DNA from: Helicobacter muridarum
GTDB lineage: Bacteria; Campylobacterota; Campylobacteria; Campylobacterales; Helicobacteraceae
NCBI RefSeq assembly: GCF_000765805.2
Contig: NZ_JRPD02000019.1
Span: 1-38,748 of the forward strand
Direction: 5' to 3'
Length of the DNA: 38,748 nucleotides
Below, piece by piece: positions 1-9,534 of the stretch; within the stretch, counting starts at the first letter, position 1; each line of letters starts with the position of its first letter. The notes under the pieces were generated by a model, which worked only from the letters and a program-made list of their open reading frames with translations, was not told the DNA's origin and made no database searches. The translations under genes and the position numbers were made by a program.

Positions 1-1168
1 GAGCTACTGCATTAGAATCTTGTTCTAGGCTTTTTTGAGTTCTTTGTATATTGGAATTAATTGCTTCTGCCATTCTGCCTAATTCGTCTTGGGATTTGAT
101 TTTAACAAGGGCTGGAGGTTGATTTGTTTCATGGTTTAGGTATTTGAAGAAGTTAAGCAATAGACTTTGAATTGTTTCGACTGGCTTAATAAGAAATCTA
201 ATAATAAAGAAAAGAATACTAGAACCCACAATAATAGCAACAATAGACAATAATGTTGTATATAAAATATTTCTATTAATAATATCATTATAATCAGACA
301 TTTTAGCTGCCACTACAATTGTCCAACCAAATGGAAACTGTTTATAAAAGCCTATTCTATCACTTTTATGAATGTCTATATAGTTTATCTTTCCGTGTGA
401 AGATTCCCGCAAAGCATTCCTTAAGGCAATCTCTGAAGGCAAATCTGTAGGGTTATTTATCATTGTATCATCAACATGAGAAAATATTTTGCCAGCACCA
501 TCAGTAATATATACATCAATACTTGGCAACTCATCTGTAATAAAGTTTTTGAATCTATCCTGAAAGCCACCAACAAATACGTCGATAGCAACTATTCCTA
601 AAAATTGTCCACTATCTGATACAAGTGGAGCAGTTACCGTAGCTAGTGACTTGCCTTTATACAAACCAGATTCACTAATATATACAGGAGTAACAATGCC
701 ATCTCTGTTATTTTTTGTCATAAATTCATTTTTTGTTTTTACATAGTAATCAGAGTTTCGCAAATCTTTTTGCAAAACATCATAATCATCGCTAAATATT
801 CTACCTTCAGGTTTAACTGCATATTCAGTTAGAGTTGCGCCATCAGAATCATAAATGACATAAACAGCTGGATAAGGAATTAAACTAGCAACATCAAAAA
901 GCATGCCTCGTTGTTCGTAAATATCATCCCTACCTATTCTTTTAATCTTTTGGGTTAACTTTCTAAGATGTTCTTTAGCCTCAATATTCATAGTAATATT
1001 TATCGTAGTATAAGAAGCATTCAAGACGCCATCTTGAATACTTTCGTATAAATCATAAATGTTATTTATAGTTCTTTTAAAACTAAAGCTATTAATTAAA
1101 ATAATAATTAAAATAAATATAACTAAAATTCCCATTGTGAGCTTTCCAGCCATAGAAACACTTTTCAT
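1..1168 (-). CDS. Methyl-accepting chemotaxis protein, C-terminal part cut by window edge
   Basis: Chemoreceptor that senses a periplasmic ligand and signals to CheA/CheW. About 389 residues are in the window and the frame stays open to base 1. It starts at an ATG at 1168 preceded by AAGGGA. In order I see a short cytoplasmic N-terminus, a first membrane helix (about residues 9-29), a long periplasmic region of about 270 residues with the look of a double Cache domain (SLIPYPAVYVIYDSDG, then PLVSDSGQFLGIVAIDV), a second membrane helix (about 300-325), and a HAMP-like stretch with DELGRMAEAIN. The cytoplasmic signalling hairpin lies beyond the window. It diverges from the solute-binding lipoprotein at 1294. 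The ligand cannot be told from the sequence. Confidence 0.93.
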   Translation of the reverse strand, partial: MKSVSMAGKLTMGILVIFILIIILINSFSFKRTINNIYDLYESIQDGVLNASYTTINITMNIEAKEHLRKLTQKIKRIGRDDIYEQRGMLFDVASLIPYPAVYVIYDSDGATLTEYAVKPEGRIFSDDYDVLQKDLRNSDYYVKTKNEFMTKNNRDGIVTPVYISESGLYKGKSLATVTAPLVSDSGQFLGIVAIDVFVGGFQDRFKNFITDELPSIDVYITDGAGKIFSHVDDTMINNPTDLPSEIALRNALRESSHGKINYIDIHKSDRIGFYKQFPFGWTIVVAAKMSDYNDIINRNILYTTLLSIVAIIVGSSILFFIIRFLIKPVETIQSLLLNFFKYLNHETNQPPALVKIKSQDELGRMAEAINSNIQRTQKSLEQDSNAVA

Positions 1169-1293
1169 TAAATCAAATCCCTTAATTAAATATAATTTGT
1201 CGCTAAAATTATAACTATATATAATATAATCTATAAAATTATTTATGTATTTTAAATATTAAATACACTTATAGTTTAAAAAAAGGATTATCT

Positions 1294-2088
1294 ATGACAA
1301 GAATATTACAGTTTATTTGTTGCATAACTGCAATATCATTTTTTATTGCATGTGATTCTAAACAACATTCAGAATCAAATTCAAAAGAGTCAAATTCACA
1401 AACAGAATACGTTCCAACCTTAAGGGTTGGAGTAAATGCGGAATATCCACCATTTGAGTTTAAAAAAGATGATGAGATTGTTGGTTTTGATATAGATGTA
1501 CTTGAATATATAAGTAAAAGAGCTGGCTTCAAATATACATTACATCACATGAGTAGCTTTGATGGGCTTATACCAGCCCTCAAAGCAGGTAAAATTGACA
1601 TGATAATATCTAGTATGACTGCTACTGCCGAACGAGCTAAACAGGTAGATTTTACTCTTCCATATTATGAAGGTAAAAGTCTCTATTTAAAACACAAAGA
1701 CAGTTTAGATTTGAATAGCAAAGAAGATGTGAGAGGAAAAAGAGTAGGTGTTTTCATAGGAACTATACAAGAACAAACAGTTAATAATATGAAAGATGAA
1801 TATGATTTGGAAGTAGTTCCTAGCGATACTATCTTTGCATCTATTATGAATCTAAAAAATAAAAAGGTAGATGTGGTAGTAGCAGATCATGCGACATCAG
1901 TAGGCTATATAAAAGAAAATAACGAATTACAAGGATTCTACCAAGAAGGAGATGGCGGAGATGGTTTATCGATAGCAGTAGATAAAGGAAAACACCCAGA
2001 TATCATAGAGAAAGTAAATATAGCAATCCAAGAATTAAAGCAAAGCCCAGAGTATAATGAAATAATTGATAAGTATAAAATGAAGTAG
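1294..2088 (+). CDS. Amino-acid-type ABC transporter substrate-binding lipoprotein (SBP_bac_3)
   Basis: Periplasmic solute receptor of the polar amino acid family, anchored by lipid. The N-terminus MTRILQFICCITAISFFIAC is a lipoprotein signal with Cys20 as the likely lipidated residue. The mature part has the family 3 signatures: LRVGVNAEYPPFEF, GFDIDVLEYI, then FDGLIPALKAGKIDMIISSM and the hinge region with RAKQVDFTLPYY. At 264 residues it is the usual length. The ribosome binding site AAGGAT precedes ATG 1294. No permease or ATPase gene is next to it, so its transporter must be elsewhere or it may feed a chemoreceptor such as the divergent one at 1-1168; the latter is inference. Confidence 0.93.
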   Translation: MTRILQFICCITAISFFIACDSKQHSESNSKESNSQTEYVPTLRVGVNAEYPPFEFKKDDEIVGFDIDVLEYISKRAGFKYTLHHMSSFDGLIPALKAGKIDMIISSMTATAERAKQVDFTLPYYEGKSLYLKHKDSLDLNSKEDVRGKRVGVFIGTIQEQTVNNMKDEYDLEVVPSDTIFASIMNLKNKKVDVVVADHATSVGYIKENNELQGFYQEGDGGDGLSIAVDKGKHPDIIEKVNIAIQELKQSPEYNEIIDKYKMK

Positions 2089-2102
2089 ATAGGACTTCAA
2101 AT

Positions 2103-2327
2103 ATGACTTATCTACTAATTGTTACATTAGTCATTATTGCATTACTTATTTTGCTAAAAAATAAAACTCCATCTAAAATAGAAAAATACTCAAGAAATCA
2201 TGAAAATGACAAGGAAATATCATTAATCCCTTGCGAAAAATGTGGGGTATATGTACCTGCTGATAACTGCATATTACGGCAAGGAAAATACTATTGCAAA
2301 ACATGCCTAGACTTTAATAAATCTTAG
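2103..2327 (+). CDS. Small membrane protein with Cys4 zinc-ribbon (PP0621-like)
   Basis: A 74-residue protein with one N-terminal membrane helix (about residues 3-18, LLIVTLVIIALLILL), a charged linker, and a C-terminal CEKCGVYVP...YYCKTC segment. The two CxxC pairs about 20 residues apart should bind one zinc. This arrangement matches the small PP0621-type family, whose function is not known to me. It begins 14 bases after the stop of the binding protein, has an AGGA ribosome site, and is followed closely by the Sel1 protein, so the three are probably co-transcribed. Confidence 0.75.
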   Translation: MTYLLIVTLVIIALLILLKNKTPSKIEKYSRNHENDKEISLIPCEKCGVYVPADNCILRQGKYYCKTCLDFNKS

Positions 2328-2338
2328 ACAAAGATGAG

Positions 2339-3118
2339 ATGTTAATCATGTCAACTATACTAATAAAACGTACTAGGCAATCTAATACAAATAACAACCA
2401 AGCAGCGGCAAATAGGAAAACATCATCAATAAACATATATGCATGCTATATAATACTTGTATTTTTCATATCCTTTCAGTTTCGATATCTACACTCAAGC
2501 AGCATAACAAGCCAATATGATTATCTTATATCACAGATAAATAGTTGCATTAGGAAAAATGTCAACGCTTGTCAAGATTTAATTGAACTAGGATTGCCAA
2601 ACACCAAAAATTGCAATCCATTTACATGTAATATTATTGGCACAGTGCTTATGCTTGCAAATAGAGAAAGCGAAGCTATAGAATATTTCAAGGCATCATG
2701 TAATACTTATTATTTAGAGGGTTGCTTTGGATTAGGGTTAAGTTATGAAGCATTACAAGACTACAAAAATGCAAAGTCAATCTATCAATTAGCATGTCAT
2801 AAAAACCATATACTAAGCTGCTACAACCTAGCAATGTTACATACCAAAAATGCAGATAAGAGGGATTATATAATAGCAAACTCTCTTCTGCAAAAAGCAT
2901 GCAAACAAATGTATGCCAAAGCGTGCTTCAACAAGGCAGTCTTATATGTAAATGGCTATGGTGTGCAAAAGAGTTTAAGCCATGCAAAGCTATATTTTGA
3001 TAAGGCATGCGATATGGGATTAAAAGAATCATGCAAGAATCTAGATATATTGAGCAAACAAGGAATACAAATGCCAACTATAAAAAAGACACGCGGATTC
3101 TATAATGAAGAGCTTTGA
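2339..3118 (+). CDS. Cysteine-rich Sel1-repeat protein (Hcp-like), membrane-anchored
   Basis: A 259-residue protein with an uncleaved or poorly cleavable hydrophobic segment at about residues 33-48 and then Sel1-like helical repeats. Repeat units end in paired cysteines about eight residues apart (ASCNTYYLEGCFGLG, ACHKNHILSCYNLAM, ACKQMYAKACFNKAV, ACDMGLKESCKNL). That is the disulfide-linked pattern of the Helicobacter cysteine-rich proteins, which are secreted or periplasmic and in some cases bind penicillin or act on host cells. Two starts are possible: ATG 2339, which touches a GAG, or ATG 2348, nine bases further on; the sequence does not clearly decide. It is the last gene of the run that begins at 1294. 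Confidence 0.85.
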   Translation: MLIMSTILIKRTRQSNTNNNQAAANRKTSSINIYACYIILVFFISFQFRYLHSSSITSQYDYLISQINSCIRKNVNACQDLIELGLPNTKNCNPFTCNIIGTVLMLANRESEAIEYFKASCNTYYLEGCFGLGLSYEALQDYKNAKSIYQLACHKNHILSCYNLAMLHTKNADKRDYIIANSLLQKACKQMYAKACFNKAVLYVNGYGVQKSLSHAKLYFDKACDMGLKESCKNLDILSKQGIQMPTIKKTRGFYNEEL

Positions 3119-3126
3119 TATATCAT

Positions 3127-3282
3127 ATGCAAAAACAGCATAACTACACAAAACCACAATACATACCTAAACCTAAAAAAGTAAAAAGCAATACAAATAG
3201 ATTTCAACACAATCCAAAATATCAAATAAATATTGTATTAATGCAACTTAAATTTTATATTAACCATTTTAATATAATTTAA
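3127..3282 (+). CDS. Possible small basic peptide, 51 codons
   Basis: An open frame of 51 codons starts nine bases after the Sel1 gene. The first part is rich in Lys, Gln, Asn, Tyr and Pro (YTKPQYIPKPKKVK) and the end is more hydrophobic (INIVLMQLKFYINHFNII). There is no good ribosome binding site; translation could only be by read-on from the upstream gene. In DNA this AT-rich an open frame of this length can occur by chance. I recognise no family. Listed because it fills most of an otherwise empty gap. Confidence 0.2.
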   Translation: MQKQHNYTKPQYIPKPKKVKSNTNRFQHNPKYQINIVLMQLKFYINHFNII

Positions 3283-3380
3283 AAATAAAATAATATATTA
3301 CATAACTATAAGTTTATAATATTTGTAATATATTTATTTTATCAAATTAAAATATATAAAATAGTATTAAGGATTGTGCA

Positions 3381-4394
3381 TTGAATGATAATTCTATTGT
3401 AAAAGATATCCTATCACGAAGAGGATTCTTATGCTTTAGCAAAAGCGTATCCATAGCAATACTAGGCAGCTATCTGTCGATGCAAACGACAAAAGCTAAC
3501 AAAGATAATACCAATATGTTCAAAAAAGGCATAAAATGCGGATTTTTGCCAATTACTGATCATCTATTAATTATTATTAACACATTATTTTCTCACCCAC
3601 AATATAGCTTTGTTCCTATAAAGTTTTCACAATGGGCAGATTTAGCAGAGGCTTTGCGAGCTAAAGCAATAGATATGGCATTTGTGCTTGCACCAATTGG
3701 CATGGAGCTAGCTGCGCAAAATGTTCCAATCAAACTGTTGCTAAACTCACACACAAATGGCTCATCCCTCAATATACGAATAGATTCTAATATCACCCAT
3801 ATAACACAAATAAAAAATAAAAAAATTGCTGTGCCATCACGATTTTCATCGCAATATTTTCTGCTTGATAGAATTCTGCATTCCAATGAATTGAACTTAC
3901 ACCAAATTCAAACAATAGATATGTCACCACCTGAAATGCAAGCTGCTCTATATAATAGAACCATTGACGCATTTATAGTTGCAGAGCCATTCGGTGTAAT
4001 TGCAAACAAACGAAACATATCTAAGACACTACTCTATAGCAAGGATATATACCCAAATCATACATGTTGCAACTTAGTAATACACCAAAATATATTAGAG
4101 GATTCTATAATCTTAGAGCTAGCAAGGAGCATTCAACAAGCAAGAGAAATCCTAACAAAAGACTTGCCACAAGCAATTAAGCTACAATCTCAAATCATGG
4201 GGCAGAATCCACAAGCAATTCAAAAGGTTGTAGATAATAATCTTATCTCATATAAAGATCTACTTCCAAGTAAACAAGCTTTAGAGGAATTTAAGGAATT
4301 TTTAATAAGAGAAAAGCTCTCTAAAAATATACATAGGCTAAACATTGAATCTTATATATTTGACATGCAACCATATTTAAGTGATACATCTTAG
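3381..4394 (+). CDS. Tat-exported ABC transporter substrate-binding protein (NMT1/SsuA-like)
   Basis: Periplasmic binding protein of the group that takes up nitrate, taurine, sulfonates or thiamine precursors. The start is TTG 3381, seven bases after AAGGA; no ATG fits. Residues 13-19 read SRRGFLC, a twin-arginine motif, followed by a weakly hydrophobic stretch (SVSIAILGSYLSM) and a TKA cleavage region, so it should fold before export. The body shows the two-lobed pattern: KKGIKCGFLPITDHLLI, LAEALRAKAIDMAFVLAPIGM, KKIAVPSRFSSQYFLLDRIL, TIDAFIVAEPFGVIA. At 337 residues it is full length. No permease or ATPase is adjacent. The substrate is unknown; Tat use hints at a bound cofactor or fast folding, which is inference. 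Confidence 0.85.
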   Translation: MNDNSIVKDILSRRGFLCFSKSVSIAILGSYLSMQTTKANKDNTNMFKKGIKCGFLPITDHLLIIINTLFSHPQYSFVPIKFSQWADLAEALRAKAIDMAFVLAPIGMELAAQNVPIKLLLNSHTNGSSLNIRIDSNITHITQIKNKKIAVPSRFSSQYFLLDRILHSNELNLHQIQTIDMSPPEMQAALYNRTIDAFIVAEPFGVIANKRNISKTLLYSKDIYPNHTCCNLVIHQNILEDSIILELARSIQQAREILTKDLPQAIKLQSQIMGQNPQAIQKVVDNNLISYKDLLPSKQALEEFKEFLIREKLSKNIHRLNIESYIFDMQPYLSDTS

Positions 4395-4420
4395 ATTCAT
4401 GTAAAACTTATATTTAGAAA

Positions 4421-6805
4421 TTATTTATCAATACTAAAATCCACATTAGACACACTACCATCTACGCCCACTATGGACAGCCTATGTTTGCCCACTGGCA
4501 AATGAAAATTCTGCGTATTTCCTTTTAGGATTCCTAAATATTGCTTATTTAGATACCAATGTACTTGCTGATTCTTGAGATTGGCAATACGAATAATAAT
4601 ATCCTTTGTTGAATTGAGGTCTTTTGGTTGAATGATTCTTAGTCCATTAGTAGGGTAAACAAATTTAAGCCAATTATTTTCTTTTTGCCGAGTAGAAAGA
4701 AAGAAAGAAATATCGGCATTTTGAGCATAATAATCCAAAACATTGGTAGGTAAAAAGAGTCTCACAGCAGGAACTGTATACAAAAAATCATCATGAGTAG
4801 AATCTATCTCTTTTTCTAAATTTTTATCTAAATATACCTTTCTCAAAAATGGAGAAACCCTCAAAGGCATAGAATCTTTTGGCAATAAAGTCTCTAATGA
4901 TTCTATATTGAAATCATGAAACTCCAAATCATATCTATACCCTGTAATTTTATCAAGCAAAACGTTTTGCATATCAATAGGCATATCAAATCCCTGCTGC
5001 ATAAAATCTAGCTCACTTAGTAACTCAAATAGAAAATTTCCTGCTATTTGTGATCCAATTAGATTTGCATTGCCTTCTCCTGTAAAATTCCCAACCCATA
5101 CAACAAGAGTATATTTCGGCGAGCTACCAGCAGCCCAAGCATCTCTCCTACCGTAGCTTGTGCCACTTTTCCATGAAAATATATGTTTATCTTTGTGTAA
5201 ATTCCAAAAATCACTTCGATGTAAATCTTTCATAGCGTCAAGAGTTAAATAACTAGCAGCTGGACTTAACAACCTCTTGCCCTCTTCTCTATGTATCGGC
5301 ATAGAATAATAAAATCTACTAAACTCTCCGCCATTTGCAATACCTAGATAGATTTTAGCAATGTCCTCTAAGCTCATCTCCTTTGTGCCAAGTATGATGG
5401 ATAAACCATACCGCGAAGGATTATCATCATTAAAGTGTAATATATCCTTTAGAGTATAGAAAAAATTATCAGCACCATATTCTTGTAATAACCATACAAA
5501 AGGGATATTCAAGGACATTATAAGCGCATCTCTAGCACTAACTAAACCATGATAATTATTAGTAGCATTACTAGGATTAAAGTTTGAAAAAAACAAAGGC
5601 ACATCTACCAACTTAGATTCTGGTGCTATGAGTCCAGAATCAATGCTTAGAGCATATAACAGAGGTTTAAGCAATGAACCCGGACTTCGTTTTGCCCTTA
5701 TACCATCAATTTGTCCATAACCTTTTATATCTAGGAAATCTTGTGAACCAATATAAGCTAAAACTTCTCTACTCTTCGTATCAAGCAATATAGCGCAAAG
5801 ATTACTAATGTTGTTTCTAATCATTTTTTCATGGTATTGCTTTGACCTCTTCTCAAATCGTAGTTGAATCTCCTTGTCTATAGTGGTTTGCAAAATAGAT
5901 TCATAGTTATTGCTCTCATTAATAACACGTAATGATAGATGTTGAGCAGAGTTTTTATAAAAAGTAACTAGATTAGGCAAAGGCTCTTCTATAGCAAGAT
6001 TTAACAATATGGAATCTATAAGTCCTTTATTGTATAGCTTTGTTAAAAGAGAATCTCGTTTTTCTTTTAATAATGAGCGATTCTTTTGAATATTAATCAA
6101 ACCCGGCTGATTTGGCAAAACAGCTAACAATGCAGATTGTGCCCATGTTATATCATTAGGCAACTTACCAAAATACATCAAAGATGCAGCCTTAAATCCA
6201 ACTATATTACCACCATATGGAACGTTATTAAGATACATCGTAAGAATAAAATCCTTATCATACATAGATTCTAATCGCAGGGCATGAATGCTCTCCTTTA
6301 ATTTATAGCCAAAAGTTCGCGGATTGCGCTCTAAAATCTTGATAACTTGCATAGTAATAGTGCTAGCACCAGCCCTTTTGTTATAATATATATTATTTTT
6401 TATCGTCCTTAAAACTGCTAATAAATCCAATCCACTATGGGTATAAAATCTCTTATCTTCGTAAAGCAAAACAGATTCTCTTAGTTTATATGGTATAGGA
6501 TCATAGCTATTTAGATGCCATTGTTCTTTGCTATTTAAAAATATACTAAGTATATTACTATTTCTATCTAACACAGTTTTGCTGTAGTCAGGCAAAAATG
6601 GATCAATCTTAGAATCTAAATTTGAATTAAATTTAATATCCCTATATGAGAGTGGATTGAAGTTAAAATATTCATATACAAATATAATAGATACAATAAG
6701 TAAAATTATCACTAAGGGTAATATATAAAACTTATATCTATCTAGCCACAATATAGGTAATTTATGAATCAAGCGCATAAAAGAAAGAAAATGTTTTGAT
6801 TTCAT
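4421..6805 (-). CDS. pbpC: Penicillin-binding protein 1C (bifunctional glycosyltransferase/transpeptidase)
   Basis: Peptidoglycan synthase anchored by one N-terminal membrane helix (about residues 28-46). The glycosyltransferase domain has the catalytic Glu116 in LLYEDKRFYTHSG and the GASTITMQ motif at about 146-153. The transpeptidase domain has SLLK with active Ser377, an SLN motif near 432 and K546-SGT. The last 100 or so residues form the beta-rich C-terminal domain typical of PBP1C. Length (794) is normal. Its ATG overlaps the TAA of the upstream transporter by one base (TAATG), so it is the last gene of the six-gene run and probably translationally coupled. The alpha-2-macroglobulin gene that often accompanies pbpC is not in this window. 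Confidence 0.95.
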   Translation of the reverse strand: MKSKHFLSFMRLIHKLPILWLDRYKFYILPLVIILLIVSIIFVYEYFNFNPLSYRDIKFNSNLDSKIDPFLPDYSKTVLDRNSNILSIFLNSKEQWHLNSYDPIPYKLRESVLLYEDKRFYTHSGLDLLAVLRTIKNNIYYNKRAGASTITMQVIKILERNPRTFGYKLKESIHALRLESMYDKDFILTMYLNNVPYGGNIVGFKAASLMYFGKLPNDITWAQSALLAVLPNQPGLINIQKNRSLLKEKRDSLLTKLYNKGLIDSILLNLAIEEPLPNLVTFYKNSAQHLSLRVINESNNYESILQTTIDKEIQLRFEKRSKQYHEKMIRNNISNLCAILLDTKSREVLAYIGSQDFLDIKGYGQIDGIRAKRSPGSLLKPLLYALSIDSGLIAPESKLVDVPLFFSNFNPSNATNNYHGLVSARDALIMSLNIPFVWLLQEYGADNFFYTLKDILHFNDDNPSRYGLSIILGTKEMSLEDIAKIYLGIANGGEFSRFYYSMPIHREEGKRLLSPAASYLTLDAMKDLHRSDFWNLHKDKHIFSWKSGTSYGRRDAWAAGSSPKYTLVVWVGNFTGEGNANLIGSQIAGNFLFELLSELDFMQQGFDMPIDMQNVLLDKITGYRYDLEFHDFNIESLETLLPKDSMPLRVSPFLRKVYLDKNLEKEIDSTHDDFLYTVPAVRLFLPTNVLDYYAQNADISFFLSTRQKENNWLKFVYPTNGLRIIQPKDLNSTKDIIIRIANLKNQQVHWYLNKQYLGILKGNTQNFHLPVGKHRLSIVGVDGSVSNVDFSIDK

Positions 6806-7734
6806 TATGATTTATTGTTAGGGCGATTACGAAGTCTATATAAATCATCAAGAAGGGCTGGCATTGCAATAAGTAACCCTGAAAGCACAATAAAAGCAAT
6901 ACCAATTGATGTTATAAGATTCGGAAAAGCATCGCCTAACATTATCCCTAAAAAAATACCAAATATTACACGAGAGTAATCAATAGGGGCTACAATGCCT
7001 ACAGGTGCATTTATATAAGCCTTATTTAAGAAATGTTGTCCAACTGTGCCGCTAGTACCCATACAAACAATAAGAAGCCACTCCCAAACATTTGGCAAAG
7101 AAAAACCACCTACTCCATCAAAGGGCAAAAACATGCCACAAAATCCTAAGATAGCATTCCCTATACCAAATGCTAAAATCAAGAAAGCATTATCAAAATA
7201 TGGCTTTAGTGTACGTAATGTTACAAAAGCTATCGCCATAGTAACTCCACTAAGGATTCCTACAACAATATTAATTAATGCTATATCATTAAAATTTGGA
7301 TCGCTAATTAACAATATACCAACAAATCCGATAATAGTTGCTAGCATAACACCAATACTTACTTTCTCCTTTAAAAATAATATACCAAAAATCACAGCAT
7401 AGATAGGGACACTTTGGGCAAAAGCGGTGGCTGTACCAAGTGGAATAGTAGAGATATTGTAAAAGATTGATACCATTGCTACTCCACCCATAAAAACCCG
7501 AATAAACAACTTACCCCAACCACCTTTTTTATTTGCCTTAGTAATCCCATGCCTATAATAATTGTAAGAGTAAATAATCAAAATAATAATAACCATTATA
7601 AATGAACGAAAAAAAACAATTTCCATAGAAGGTAGGCTATTTGAAAGAATCTTAGCAAAAGCCATCATAAGAGCAAATCCAAATGATGAAATAACCATGA
7701 ATAAAATACCAGAAGTAATATTGCCCATTCTCAT
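6805..7734 (-). CDS. EamA/DMT-family transporter
   Basis: Inner-membrane carrier of the drug/metabolite superfamily with two EamA repeats and about ten membrane helices. The first repeat covers roughly residues 5-150 and ends with LGTATAFAQSVPIYAVIFGILFL; the second follows with GTVGQHFLNKAYINAPVGIVAPIDYSRVIFG. Substrate cannot be inferred; members export amino acids, nucleosides or S-adenosylmethionine. The frame is open up to a TTG at 7785, but no ribosome site precedes it. ATG 7734 or ATG 7728 gives a start just before the first helix, and I have used 7734. It sits between argS and pbpC and overlaps pbpC by one base. Confidence 0.88.
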   Translation of the reverse strand: MRMGNITSGILFMVISSFGFALMMAFAKILSNSLPSMEIVFFRSFIMVIIILIIYSYNYYRHGITKANKKGGWGKLFIRVFMGGVAMVSIFYNISTIPLGTATAFAQSVPIYAVIFGILFLKEKVSIGVMLATIIGFVGILLISDPNFNDIALINIVVGILSGVTMAIAFVTLRTLKPYFDNAFLILAFGIGNAILGFCGMFLPFDGVGGFSLPNVWEWLLIVCMGTSGTVGQHFLNKAYINAPVGIVAPIDYSRVIFGIFLGIMLGDAFPNLITSIGIAFIVLSGLLIAMPALLDDLYRLRNRPNNKS

Positions 7735-7797
7735 CACCACATATACATAACTATAAATTATGTAGCTTAACACAAAAAGCCGCAAAAAAATGAATAG

Positions 7798-9534
7798 CTA
7801 CATTTGTGTTTTAATTTCTATACCCAATAAGGAAAATCCTGTGCTAAGGCTTAATGAGACAAGCATAAATACTTTTAAAATTTGTGCCTCAAGTGGCGTT
7901 TGCAGAATCTTGTATGAATTATAAAAAACATGCAATTGTTTGGCAAGATTCTTCAAATATTCACAAATTTTATGTAGTTCTTTCTCTTCATAACTCTGTC
8001 TTAGTATATATGAAAAACTAAGCGCGCTTACCATAAGATTAACCAATTCATCCCTTAGCTCCTCTATGTTATCCAACTTAGCAAGTTTATATATATCTAC
8101 AATAGAGGAGGATAAAATTTCATCTTTGCTCAAGTCTGATTTTTTTAGTAGTGTATGAATTCTAGCATTTGCATAATTAATATAAAATAGAGGATTAGAG
8201 GAATCTTGTTTATTAATAACATCAACATCGAACTCTAAATGAGTGCCTAAAGCCTTACTTAAAAATATAAATTTCAGGCTATCTGACCCGATGTCATTGA
8301 TAATGTCTTCCATAAGAATAAAATTACCTGCTCTCTTGCTCATCTTATATGGCTTACCAGCTTTAAGAAGATTCACCATTTGTGCCAATAAAATATCTAA
8401 TTTATCAGAATCATATCCCAAAAAATCAATGCTAGCTTTGATTCTAGCAATATATCCATGATGATCTGCTCCCCATATATTGATATAAGAATCAAAACCA
8501 CGATCAAACTTATCTCTATGATAAATAATATCGCCTGCCATATAAGTAGGCTCTCCACTATCTCGAACCAATACTCTATCTTTTTCATCATTTTTGAGAC
8601 TGGACTTAAGCCAAATAGCACCATCTCTTATATCTAATGCCCCGTTACTCTTTAAGGTATCCAATGTATCTTGCCACTTACAATAAAGGCTCTTTTCACT
8701 CACAAAACTATCAAATACAATATCTGCTGCGCTAAGATTGGACTTGATTCTATTAAGCATTAAATCTTTTGCATACAAACCAATATCAATAATAATACTC
8801 TGAAAATCCTTAGTAAAATAACCTTCACCAAAATGCAAAATAGCCGCTCTAGCAATATCATCTATATATTCACCCCTATATATTTCTCCTTCTACTAAAT
8901 CTAAATCAAGAATACTAGCAACCGCATTAAACACAGATAAAGCTAGCATATCTATCTGGCTACCAGCATCATTGACATAATATTCTCCTATGATGTCATA
9001 CCCTAGATGTTTACCTACTCTTTGTAGCGCACTACCAAAAACAGCTCCTCTAGCATGTCCAATATGAAGAGGACCTGTCGGATTAGCACTCACATATTCA
9101 AGCAAGATTTTGTGATTTTTCTCTTCACCTTTTGCGAAATCGTGTGGAGAGCTAAGTTTTAGATTAATTTCATGTTCGAAAAATATAAGAGATAATTTTA
9201 TATTCAAATAGCCATTAAGTGCTACAACTTCCTCAAATACAAGATGATTATTGTGGTCAATAGAATTTGATAAGGAAGAAATAGAATAGCAATCTGAAAT
9301 ATGGATATATCTTTGATTAATAAATTTGGCTATATCATTTGCTATATTATTTGGGCTCTTTCGAAGTCTTTTTGCAAGAATAAAGCTTATAGTAGTTGAA
9401 AAATGCCCATATTGTTTATCTTTTGGATATCCTAGAGGAACATCTTGAGGATTAAAAGAATCTAAAGATGAATCAACTTCATATAAAAATTCATTAATAT
9501 ATTTTGCAAGAATTTCTTTTACTTTATAATGCAT
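7798..9534 (-). CDS. argS: Arginyl-tRNA synthetase
   Basis: Class I aminoacyl-tRNA synthetase that charges tRNA-Arg with arginine. The HIGH signature is at residues 157-160 (GPLHIGHARG) and the KMSK signature at 397-400 (KPYKMSKRAG). The N-terminal tRNA-binding domain with KDKQYGHFST is intact, and the C-terminal DALR-type helical domain runs to the end. Length (578) is slightly long for the family but fits epsilon-group enzymes. Its ATG overlaps the tatA stop by one base (TAATG), which implies coupled translation. Confidence 0.98.
   Translation of the reverse strand: MHYKVKEILAKYINEFLYEVDSSLDSFNPQDVPLGYPKDKQYGHFSTTISFILAKRLRKSPNNIANDIAKFINQRYIHISDCYSISSLSNSIDHNNHLVFEEVVALNGYLNIKLSLIFFEHEINLKLSSPHDFAKGEEKNHKILLEYVSANPTGPLHIGHARGAVFGSALQRVGKHLGYDIIGEYYVNDAGSQIDMLALSVFNAVASILDLDLVEGEIYRGEYIDDIARAAILHFGEGYFTKDFQSIIIDIGLYAKDLMLNRIKSNLSAADIVFDSFVSEKSLYCKWQDTLDTLKSNGALDIRDGAIWLKSSLKNDEKDRVLVRDSGEPTYMAGDIIYHRDKFDRGFDSYINIWGADHHGYIARIKASIDFLGYDSDKLDILLAQMVNLLKAGKPYKMSKRAGNFILMEDIINDIGSDSLKFIFLSKALGTHLEFDVDVINKQDSSNPLFYINYANARIHTLLKKSDLSKDEILSSSIVDIYKLAKLDNIEELRDELVNLMVSALSFSYILRQSYEEKELHKICEYLKNLAKQLHVFYNSYKILQTPLEAQILKVFMLVSLSLSTGFSLLGIEIKTQM

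Noticed and set aside
2636-2655. TTGGCACAGTGCTTATGC as a sigma-54 promoter
   Set aside because: The GG/GC spacing and the -12 box are imperfect and it lies inside the Sel1 coding region with no gene start downstream.
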